Source of the DNA: SAR324 cluster bacterium
Lineage (GTDB): Bacteria > SAR324 > NAC60-12
Direction of reading: 5' to 3'
Assembly (NCBI GenBank): GCA_028281495.1
Contig: JANQJU010000001.1
Span: forward strand, 109,186 to 173,185
Length of the DNA stretch: 64,000 nt
Shown: positions 53,801 to 60,945 of the stretch, in pieces
Numbering within the stretch: position 1 is the first letter of the stretch
How the letters are laid out: each line of letters opens with the position of its first letter
Position numbers and translations under genes: made by a program
The notes under the pieces: model-generated
Databases searched by the model: none
What the model saw: the letters and a program-made list of their open reading frames with translations, nothing else
What the model was told of the DNA's origin: nothing

Positions 53801-55428
53801 ACACTCCATGACGGACTGATGACGGCCGTACTCAAATCGTCGTAGGTTACAGTCGCAGCAAACGTCGAAGTGCTTTGCTCGTCCATTTCCGACACCCCAC
53901 TGATTTGAAGAAGCAATACTTCTTTAGTTAGATTTTCAATCAGTACATTTTTCGTTGCGGTCTTCCCGTTGAAAGAAGCCGTCAAGGTCACGATGTTGTC
54001 CGACGCGACTTCAAACGTGCGCAACGTCCCCGTGCTATCAATCACCGCATCGACACTATTTTCAGACCATGTCGGTTGTACCGTTTGTGTGGTACCGTCG
54101 TCATAGGTGGCTGTTACCGTATATTGACCGGTGGCCTGTTCTTGGATGGAGCTGTTGCCTTTGATTTCGATGCTCAACAAAGTGGCATCCGTGTCTTTGA
54201 TCAGCACGTTCACCGAGGCTGTTTTTCCCCCATAGCTGGCTTCCAGGCTAATCGTGGTAGAGGAGTTGATTTCCCCGGTCATTAAATTCCCCGTGCTATC
54301 GATCACCGCTTCTCCGTTGCCAATGACTTTCCAAAATGCCGTTACGGTTTGGGAGGTCTGATCGCTATAGATCACGGTGGCCGTGAAGGTTGAAGAACTC
54401 TGTTCATTCAACTCCGAAACCCCATTGATGGCTAAGGCAGTCACCGTCACTGAAGAATCCGTTGGTGCTTCAGGATTTTGACTCAGTTCCTCCGTCAACG
54501 ACTGCAATCGGGATTGCAAGGTTTCGATCGTTTCCTCAATCGAGGAAATCAAATTCTGCATGTTGAGATTACGTTCTTCTTCGGTTGTCGCTTCGGCCAT
54601 ATCGGTTAGTGTGGCCGCCAAGCGAGACGACCCAGCTTGTGAAGAAACCTCGGCTAAGGCAACAGAGGCATCGGGTGTATTCTGCAAAGACGTGGCCAAG
54701 GCATCCACAAAACCTGTATTACTCATCCAAGGTTGTCCCTCAGGTGCGTCTTGAAGCAGATTCACGTCGCTGTTGCTCGCTGCTTCGATCAGGATGTTCG
54801 CTAAGCTTTCGCTGTTGCTCAAATCGGCAGTCAAAAAAGTATCGGGCGACACATTCGGATTCCCCAATTCGTTAATGCCAAACCGGTTCATCATGATGAC
54901 CTGAGACACGGTTTCCAGCCGGGCCAACGTGGTGATGGGTTGGCCGGAATCATAAAGATGGGCTGCGGTGCTCAGATCGGTGATGTTGGCTGAAACGCTA
55001 CCGGTTTGTGCAATGAACGGTGCATAGTATGTTTGGCCTCCAGAAGAAGCGGTCAAGTGGAGAGGAACGTCATCGCTGTCCAAAGGGCTAAGGTTGGTGA
55101 ACTCAAATTTGCCATCCCCATCCGTGGTGGCCGATGCGATCACTTCGCCCGTGGCATTGATCAATTGTACCGTGGTATTGGAAACCACTCGGCTCGTTCG
55201 GCTACTTGATGAAGAATCGACTACCGCGAAATGACCGCTGATGCTATCAGGCTGATCAATCGCAACAGCATTGCTGTCATCTTGAGTATTATTATCTACT
55301 CCACCGTTGTCACTATTATCGACAACCGAATTATCATCATTGTCACCAGAAGATTCATCTCCACCTCCTGCGCCACCACATCCTGTGATGAGCAAAACTA
55401 GGCAGAGCCAAGTACACATCTTTTTCAT
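50896..55428 (-). CDS. Large multidomain surface lipoprotein: Ig-like repeats, probable beta-propeller, fibrinogen-like C-terminus
   Basis: The product has 1510 residues from ATG 55428, where a lipoprotein signal begins (LCLVLLITGCGG lipobox). Order of parts: acidic linker (to about 60); a carboxypeptidase-regulatory-like beta domain (about 65-150); a helical region (to about 320); five Ig-like (Big2-like) repeats of about 88 residues (325-770, each near TATYDDGS, SPSWSV and LTASFNGKTATKT); two Cys-rich beta repeats (775-930, FTGWSGDCSG); seven repeats of about 50 residues (930-1295) with C(D/N)LDGTxC and LxVxR; and a fibrinogen-like end (1295-1510: VFCDMETQGGGWTMVMA, WGVKGNGCFEDRTW). It is a surface adhesin-like protein; ligands are unknown. 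An upstream start at 55473 precedes the signal and is unlikely. Confidence 0.87.
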   Translation of the reverse strand: MKKMCTWLCLVLLITGCGGAGGGDESSGDNDDNSVVDNSDNGGVDNNTQDDSNAVAIDQPDSISGHFAVVDSSSSSRTSRVVSNTTVQLINATGEVIASATTDGDGKFEFTNLSPLDSDDVPLHLTASSGGQTYYAPFIAQTGSVSANITDLSTAAHLYDSGQPITTLARLETVSQVIMMNRFGINELGNPNVSPDTFLTADLSNSESLANILIEAASNSDVNLLQDAPEGQPWMSNTGFVDALATSLQNTPDASVALAEVSSQAGSSRLAATLTDMAEATTEEERNLNMQNLISSIEETIETLQSRLQSLTEELSQNPEAPTDSSVTVTALAINGVSELNEQSSSTFTATVIYSDQTSQTVTAFWKVIGNGEAVIDSTGNLMTGEINSSTTISLEASYGGKTASVNVLIKDTDATLLSIEIKGNSSIQEQATGQYTVTATYDDGTTQTVQPTWSENSVDAVIDSTGTLRTFEVASDNIVTLTASFNGKTATKNVLIENLTKEVLLLQISGVSEMDEQSTSTFAATVTYDDLSTAVISPSWSVSSGGFATIDSGGTVLAGQVTSSQAVTLTASFNGKTATKTVLIRNLDKTVISLAISGNTSVTEQSTATYTAMATYDDGSTAAISPSWSVDGSGLATVDSGGVVTVGSVITDTTVTLTASFGGKTATKTISIQNQTKAVLSLAVSGTASIDEATNVTFTAIATYDDETSETVSPSWSVDGSGLATIDSGGVLRAATVSNDTSVTVTAEFSGKSATKTVTIKDVNTPSTFTLSTGVTGSGTITSNPTGIDCGTDCSEVYPEGQSVTLTAAATSNYFFTGWSGDCSGTTDCGLAMNADKTANATFALADTITINLAGTGTVTEITYNVSCTENCSMTLPATASVSLTATPASDLNFNGWLGACQGLGTCNVNVANNVNVTAVISKSQVELTDVTKSQSAFFHDKMEMVLDSTNSKILIVTRSASTRKLMLYRCDVDGSDCEDAIDISAGQNLTSGEDPVALLDSTNSKLLVVTRNAANSGKPSLFRCNLDGTGCTHTDISAGRGTDSGLNTHAAIDLANSKLLTVSRDGSNSNRLTLYRCDLDGTDCTSTDISLGIDNAGETQVVVDTINSKLLVVVKTASFSLALHRCNLDGTSCSYSALSTTDSYRSFVPRALLDTTHAKLSIVHYNGVDPYPLYLLRCDLDGTDCTHTDISSATGKNFFHPTPVLDLNRSKLIVTAYETNTSVPSVIQCNLDGSSCSFTDISMEYTRVEHRMPTVLDSTNSRLLTVGGIDFTPNQNLYLHRVPLTSSGSSASYAASCKAALDNNQARLDGGSGSGIYRINPTGSGTIDVFCDMETQGGGWTMVMALINNEGTLWNWNSNVWSTTSQEGTMPSASTNISQNFVSSAYSRVPGSDLLIRVNSNASAYAYNTGCLSNTTLRDRIVNFVGTQCSMTQVGVTLGSINDDFRSPVILNYEYNQYSAGKIYTGSDDHYCHTPYRRTSGWGVKGNGCFEDRTWTIEGNPAASFWVR

Positions 55429-56617
55429 GAAGAACATAGGGACCTTTTCTCCAAAAGTTAATAAAGAGGGCATTTACCTTTTTCTAGAAATCAAAAATAG
55501 CAAATGATTTTAATGGATTGCTCCATAGAACTATATGGATGAAGACAACCACGCCCCTCATATTTCTAAAAAATTCTGAAGGTTTCTTGAGTCTTTCGAA
55601 ATTCAAAAAACATTCCGAAAAAATCCGAAAAAAAGCCCAATTTTTTTGTCTTAGAAAATCTAGTTATTGTCCTGTTTTTAGATTTCTATTGAAGAAAAAT
55701 GAGATAATACCTGAAGAAAAAATGAGATTTTAACGAATCTTGGACAAGATTTATTGGAAGGGATGGACAAATAATAATATAACGATATTATTAAGTGTCT
55801 ATGTATTTTTTGGGGAACTTCAGATGCTAATGTGACGTTTTCGGATCTATGTCGTCTTTTGCGAATGTTAGTGTTTGATGAGCGACCCCAGAGGGGGCAC
55901 CAAATCATAAGGAAGTACAAATCTCTGGCGATCCGCCTCAATAACGCTTAAAGCGCTTGGGCTTTTCGCTGAATAGCGTTGCATATCATTTTTATTGCTC
56001 AGAGATGACTTGGAACGAATTCCAGAATCAAAAACAAAATAATTGTTTGCAATGGGTAGCTTTTCACAGTGTGTCTTAGCATTTCGAAAGGATAGAAAAT
56101 ACCTTAGGATTAATCGATTGACTTTCTATAGTTCAAAATTAGCTTACCATGCCTAAACGGTTGGAAGTATTTTATACTACCACAGTTTCAGAAACCACTT
56201 TACTCGACTGAAGTAAAACGATTGAAGACCAGCAAGACCGCTGGGAATTCACAAATTTCGGTGCAGAAAAGCACTATAATAAATCCATTAAATAATTGAT
56301 TTTCTAAATAGTTTATTTGCACATTCCTTCCAAAATACATGATAAGGCCGCGGCTCTACAACTCTCAATATTGACTCACCTTAGAGCCATTTATCTTGAC
56401 GCATCCTCTCAAGCCAAGTAAAAAATTAATGGTTCTTTTTCTCTTAATTTCCAGGAAGGTTTTCCTGAAATCCTGAAAATTTAAGAACCTGCAACACGAT
56501 TTTATCCAATTTCTATAAAGTCCTAGCATTGGAAATTTCTAGGTTTGATTCGTGCCAGAGATCCCTCTGTGTCGCGAAACCTAATTAGTTAATGAATGAC
56601 TTCTACAAAGGAGAACT
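55429..56617. other. AT-rich non-coding region between the lipoprotein gene and pyp
   Basis: Nearly 1.2 kb without a credible gene; short open frames here lack ribosome sites and normal composition. It separates two divergent genes and must hold both promoters. A weak TTGACT (about 56117) with an AT-rich -10 region could serve pyp. CCTAGCATTGGAAATTTCTAGG (about 56522-56543) is an inverted repeat (CCTAG/CTAGG) some 75 bases before pyp. I see no RNA gene. Confidence 0.5.
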
Positions 56618-56998
56618 ATGGATATAGTCAAATTTGGATCAAGTGACATGCAAAACGTGCTCTCGAAAATGACTTCGAACCAAATTGATGGATTGGCGTT
56701 TGGAGCCGTTCAACTGGATGGATCTGGGAAGATCTTAGTTTACAATAGTGCTGAAGGTGGAATCACAGGACGAGACCCCAAGGCGGTGATTGGCAAAAAC
56801 TTTTTTAGAGAAGTCGCGCCGTGCACCAATAGTCCGGAATTTCATGGAAAATTCAAAAAAGGAGTAGACTCTGGACAGTTATCCGCCATGTTTGAATACA
56901 CATTCGATTATCAAATGAAACCCACCAAAGTGAAGGTCCACATGGTGAATGATCTTTCCTCCAAAGACAAATACTGGATCTTCGTTAAGCGTCTTTAG
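56618..56998 (+). CDS. pyp: Photoactive yellow protein
   Basis: The 126-residue protein matches photoactive yellow protein along its full length (Halorhodospira type, 125 residues). Every key residue sits at its usual number: Tyr42 and Glu46 (bonded to the chromophore phenolate), Thr50, Arg52 and Cys69 in [10 protein letters not shown], which carries p-coumaric acid by a thioester. YTFDYQM and KVKVHM are also conserved. It is a soluble blue-light sensor PAS protein. AAAGGAG precedes ATG 56618. Tyrosine ammonia-lyase, which makes the chromophore precursor, is encoded 19 bases downstream. The usual coumarate:CoA ligase gene is not in the window. Confidence 0.97.
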   Translation: MDIVKFGSSDMQNVLSKMTSNQIDGLAFGAVQLDGSGKILVYNSAEGGITGRDPKAVIGKNFFREVAPCTNSPEFHGKFKKGVDSGQLSAMFEYTFDYQMKPTKVKVHMVNDLSSKDKYWIFVKRL

Positions 56999-57017
56999 TC
57001 AGGATGGATCTGCCCTC

Positions 57018-58601
57018 ATGTCATCCTTCCTTCAATTACAAGCCAATCTCGATGTCACTTTAGACGAATTGTTTCAGGTGGCACAAAATGAGTCTTCGGT
57101 GGGTTTTTCAGAAGCGGTCCGAGACCGGCTTCTGGCTTCCCACCAATTCTTGGAACAACAGGTCCAACATCGGTATTTGATCTATGGTGTGACCACGGGA
57201 TACGGCCCTCTCGCAACAGAATATATTGAGCCAGAACAAGTTGAGTCTCTCCAAAAAAATTTAATCTATCATCTTGCTACCGGAGTCGGAGCTCCCTTCA
57301 ATACGGAGCAAACACGCGCTATTTTATTCGCCCGTATGGTGAGTTTGTCCAAGGGATTTTCTGCCATCCGACCTCAGTCGTTTCAATTGATGGCTGATTT
57401 TTTAAACCACAATATCTTGCCAGTGATTCCCTCCATGGGAACCGTGGGGGCCAGCGGCGATTTAACGCCGTTAGCGCATATGGCGTTAGCTCTGATGGGA
57501 GAGAGCGACGTGGTATGGCAAGGAAACGTTCTACCCGCCGCTCATGTTTTGGAAGCGTGTGGGTTAAAAAAACTCAACCTTCATCACAAAGAAGGCTTGG
57601 CCTTGGTCAATGGAACATCAGTCATGACCGCGATTGCCGGGTTGAATGCCATCCGTGTTGAGGCTCTGCTGAAGTTTGCATTGAGATGCTCCGTTTTGTT
57701 CGCCGAACTCCTGGGGGGAAAACAAGAAGCGTATGATTCCAAATTAGGTCAAGTTCGTCCCCATCCCGGTCAAAAAGCTGTCCTCTGTTTATTGGAACAA
57801 TACAGCCAGGACAGCAAACGCCTCCAACCTGCATCGAAGCCAAAGTTACCCGATACCCAGACCGAGCAAGGGGTGTTTCACAATCAAACGTTGTTTCAAG
57901 ATCCATACACGCTGCGTTGTGTTCCACAAATTTATGGAGCTGTTCAGGATGTATTGCAGTTTCATCACCAAACAGTTTTTACAGAACTCAATTCCGTGAC
58001 GGACAATCCACTGTTTTTCCCTGAAGAACAGGAAGTGATTCAAGGGGGGAATTTTTACGGACAGCATGTTGCCTTTGCTTCCGATGCACTGAGCAACGCG
58101 GTAGTGAAGATAGCGATTCATTCTGAAAGAAAAGTAGCTCGACTGACGGATAAAAACCTCAACCGGGGACTTCCCGCCTTTCTCGCGCCTCATGATTTGG
58201 GTATTCACAGTGGGTTCATGGGTGCCCAAGTTACTGCATCGGCGTTGCTTGCAGAAATGCGAAGCCTGTGTGTGCCTGCATCGATCCAATCGATTCCTAC
58301 AAATGGCAACAACCAAGATGTGGTGAGCATGGGAACCATTGCCGCTCGTAAAACCTACCGACTTGTAGAACTCTTGGTTCAGATACTGGCTATCGAAAGC
58401 TTATGTTTGACCCAAGCCTACGAGCTACAAGATGGATTTGCCCCCTCCAGCGATTTTGCGGAGAGTTCGCAAACATTGGCGAGGGCTATCCGTGCCGAAT
58501 CTCCTTTTCTTAAGGAAGATCGTCCGTTATCTTCTGATATTGCTAAGCAATCCCAGAAAATTTGGGATTTGGACTTTTCAACCTCTTCAACGGACGACTG
58601 A
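57018..58601 (+). CDS. Tyrosine ammonia-lyase for PYP chromophore synthesis
   Basis: The 527-residue protein belongs to the histidine/phenylalanine ammonia-lyase family. Ala145-Ser146-Gly147 in GTVGASGDLTPLAH forms the MIO cofactor. The selectivity pair is His85-Leu86 (NLIYHLATGVG), as in Rhodobacter tyrosine ammonia-lyase, not Ser-His of histidine lyases. Other marks: YGVTTGYGPL, NGTSVMTA, DNPLFFPE, and NGNNQDVVSMG. It converts tyrosine to p-coumarate, used by PYP. The start at 57018 follows the pyp stop by 19 bases; a longer frame at 56949 overlaps pyp and is rejected. The next gene overlaps its stop as TGATG. Confidence 0.94.
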   Translation: MSSFLQLQANLDVTLDELFQVAQNESSVGFSEAVRDRLLASHQFLEQQVQHRYLIYGVTTGYGPLATEYIEPEQVESLQKNLIYHLATGVGAPFNTEQTRAILFARMVSLSKGFSAIRPQSFQLMADFLNHNILPVIPSMGTVGASGDLTPLAHMALALMGESDVVWQGNVLPAAHVLEACGLKKLNLHHKEGLALVNGTSVMTAIAGLNAIRVEALLKFALRCSVLFAELLGGKQEAYDSKLGQVRPHPGQKAVLCLLEQYSQDSKRLQPASKPKLPDTQTEQGVFHNQTLFQDPYTLRCVPQIYGAVQDVLQFHHQTVFTELNSVTDNPLFFPEEQEVIQGGNFYGQHVAFASDALSNAVVKIAIHSERKVARLTDKNLNRGLPAFLAPHDLGIHSGFMGAQVTASALLAEMRSLCVPASIQSIPTNGNNQDVVSMGTIAARKTYRLVELLVQILAIESLCLTQAYELQDGFAPSSDFAESSQTLARAIRAESPFLKEDRPLSSDIAKQSQKIWDLDFSTSSTDD

Positions 58602-59716
58602 TGATGAAATTACAAAAACTAGTCTGGCTTCTCTTCTTTTTCTGCACGTTGGGTTGTTCCGCTTCCTATTCGGAGACCACACCCGTTGCTGAAACACCCA
58701 AACATCACACCGCCGAAGGATTTCAAAATGTGTACAACAAAACCGAGAAAAAAAGTTTCTTCTCGTTCGTACACATGCGGATGTTTGGTGAGGATGAATG
58801 GGCCGACTATGAAGCTTCAAAAGACACGGTCCCGGTTCAAAAAGCCGACCTAAGTCGCATTAAGGCACCGGGAGATCTCCCACAAATCACATGGGTGGGG
58901 CATTCGACCTTTCTCATCCAATACCAAGGTGTCAACTTTTTAACCGATCCTATTTTTTCCGAGTATGCCTCGCCATTCAGTTTTGCGGGTCCCCGCCGGG
59001 TGCATCCACCATCGATTTCCATTCGGGATCTGCCGAGGATTGATTTTGTGATCATTTCCCATAACCACTACGATCATCTGGACTTGGGAACTGTGGAACA
59101 AATCCACAATCAAACCCGCTGGATGGTCCCTTTGGGTCTGAAAACTTGGTTTCTGGATGCGGGAGTGTTGGAGGAAAACATTGAAGAATTCGATTGGTGG
59201 GATTCTGTAGAGATCAACTCCATCAAAATCACCGCGACGCCATCACAGCATTGGTCGGGTCGAGGGCTGTGGGATCGCTTCAAAACCCTTTGGGCCTCGT
59301 GGACGGTTCAAATTGAAGACTTGGATATCTGGTTTGGAGGAGACACCGGTTACAACTCCTACCAATTCAAAGAGATTGGGGAACGATTTCCTGACTTTGA
59401 TATCGCTCTGATTCCCATCGGAGCCTACGCCCCTCGGTGGTTCATGAAGGCACAGCACGTCAACCCTGAAGAGGCCGTCAAAATCCACCAGGATCTTCAA
59501 GCCTGTCAATCCTATGGGATCCATTGGGGGACTTTCCCACTCACCGCCGAACCCATCGATGACCCACCCAAACGACTCAAGCAAGCTTTGGCGGAAGCGA
59601 ACATTCCTGAAACTCAATTTCTGACAATGGCGATTGGAGAAACCCAAAGTTTGTCGCCGAAGTGGAATCAAGCCAACACTGCCTGCCCCCAGCATGTCGC
59701 AACGACCACTCCATGA
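58601..59716 (+). CDS. MBL-fold metallo-hydrolase lipoprotein (NAPE-PLD/UlaG-like) coupled to the TAL gene
   Basis: The 371-residue protein starts with a lipoprotein signal (WLLFFFCTLGCSAS, lipobox cysteine near residue 19) and then carries an MBL-fold hydrolase (about 90-340): WVGHSTFLIQYQGVNFLTDP, the metal motif ISHNHYDHLD, WFGGDTGYNSYQF and the late YGIHWGTFPL histidine. The family includes N-acyl-phosphatidylethanolamine phospholipase D-like enzymes. As a membrane-anchored enzyme its substrate may be a lipid. It is translationally coupled to the lyase (TGATG), but a chromophore role is not evident. The first ATG (58601) is used. Confidence 0.9.
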   Translation: MMKLQKLVWLLFFFCTLGCSASYSETTPVAETPKHHTAEGFQNVYNKTEKKSFFSFVHMRMFGEDEWADYEASKDTVPVQKADLSRIKAPGDLPQITWVGHSTFLIQYQGVNFLTDPIFSEYASPFSFAGPRRVHPPSISIRDLPRIDFVIISHNHYDHLDLGTVEQIHNQTRWMVPLGLKTWFLDAGVLEENIEEFDWWDSVEINSIKITATPSQHWSGRGLWDRFKTLWASWTVQIEDLDIWFGGDTGYNSYQFKEIGERFPDFDIALIPIGAYAPRWFMKAQHVNPEEAVKIHQDLQACQSYGIHWGTFPLTAEPIDDPPKRLKQALAEANIPETQFLTMAIGETQSLSPKWNQANTACPQHVATTTP

Positions 59717-59721
59717 ATCTG

Positions 59722-59791
59722 CAAGACAGCGGTGCTCTTCCAAGAACCAGCAAGACAGCGGTGCTCAAGAACCGGCAAAACAGCGGTGCTC
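59722..59791. repeat. Three direct repeats of CAAGACAGCGGTGCTC
   Basis: The 16-base core appears at 59722-59737, 59751-59766 and (CAAAACAG variant) 59776-59791, spaced by 29 and 25 bases and joined by AAGAACC-like links. It lies just after the hydrolase stop. Three short copies without regular spacers argue against CRISPR. Confidence 0.85.
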
Positions 59792-59912
59792 ATCCAATTT
59801 GATCTTCCGATCATTCGTAGAGAAGCTCCGCTGTCGGAACAAAAAAATGTGCTAGAACTCAAAAGAATCCGGTTTCGTGCCACCAATCTACCATCGATCC
59901 GCTGTTGGGGGA

Positions 59913-60668
59913 TCAAGACCAAAAGCGTAAGGCTCCATTTGGCATCAAGCCAATAAATGAACCAAACGCGATGCGGTCTTGGCAGGGGGTCACCGTATGA
60001 AAATTTCTTGAATTGAGCAGAAGCACATCACCGACAGTGGGTTGATACAATCGATACTCACTGTTCTCGACCACACTTTCAGAATGATAGTATGTGTCTT
60101 CTACGGCGAAAGCCTCGTCTTGCGGATTCCACGACTTGTTCCAAACTTTTAACAAGCCACCAGTTGCCGGAATTCGTAAATAACAATTCCAGGCCAATTG
60201 AGCGGTCACTTCACCAATCCCCCAATCCGGTGCATCGCGTGGTCCAAAGTCGATATGGACCGGGGTGTATCCTTCTCGCAATTTTCCAACACCCGCAAAA
60301 TAGTCGCCATAACCTGGTTCCGACATGACCCCAACATCAGGAATGTATTGCGACAGCAGATTGATAAGGCGTCGTACGGGATGAAAAGATGTCCGAGTGA
60401 GGGTTTCCAGGGTTTGGTTGCACTCCTCGACCAACCCAAAATAATTGCCTTTCCCATCCACAATTCCTTGTTCGTAATAACTGATTCCGAGCCGAGTTAT
60501 CGTTTTCACCGAATGGGTTCGTTTGGCATGAGCCAGCAATTGGAATGCGAGTTCTTCCGCTTCCGCCGAGGTCGCGAAATGCTTGATCCGGATCACCTGA
60601 ATTTCATTATTCAACAGCAACTCCAGATTGGCTGCATTCAAACTGTATTCTTCAACATCTTTCCCCAT
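59913..60668 (-). CDS. 2-oxoglutarate/Fe(II)-dependent oxygenase-like protein
   Basis: The 251-residue protein has the double-stranded beta-helix iron motif HxD in PVHIDFGPRDAPDWG and the distal histidine with the 2OG-binding arginine in NSRNFHTVTPCQDRIAFGSF. It is a soluble oxygenase of the 2OG-Fe(II) superfamily; the substrate (amino acid, peptide or small metabolite) is unknown. The CYLRIPATGGLLKVWNKSW segment is typical of this group. It is convergent with the MBL gene and divergent from the TPR gene. Confidence 0.83.
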   Translation of the reverse strand: MGKDVEEYSLNAANLELLLNNEIQVIRIKHFATSAEAEELAFQLLAHAKRTHSVKTITRLGISYYEQGIVDGKGNYFGLVEECNQTLETLTRTSFHPVRRLINLLSQYIPDVGVMSEPGYGDYFAGVGKLREGYTPVHIDFGPRDAPDWGIGEVTAQLAWNCYLRIPATGGLLKVWNKSWNPQDEAFAVEDTYYHSESVVENSEYRLYQPTVGDVLLLNSRNFHTVTPCQDRIAFGSFIGLMPNGALRFWS

Positions 60669-60945
60669 CGTTTGTTCTCCACCCTAAGAAAATGGCCTTT
60701 CTCTCTCGATACCTAACCCATTGTCAAATGCCTTTCTATTGTGGCACGATTTCAAAAGAGCCTCGCTCAACCCAAAGCACAACATTTCCTCTTGAAGCAT
60801 GCAATGGGTATCCTGTTCGAAGGCTTGACCCCGTTTCTTGATTTTCTTAGAGTGAAATGAACCAATAATTAGTTCGAGCGCTTGAGGAAGTTGAGAGGGT
60901 GACCTCAATTGAGGTACATCAATAACTTGACTGGTAGGAGAGACG

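Noticed and set aside
55429..56617. Possible small genes or an RNA gene in the long AT-rich gap
   Set aside because: Short frames lack ribosome sites and protein-like composition, and no recognisable RNA fold was seen; only promoter function is supported.
57018..58601. Histidine ammonia-lyase (hutH)
   Set aside because: The selectivity pair is His-Leu as in tyrosine lyases, no other hut gene is present, and pyp lies directly upstream.
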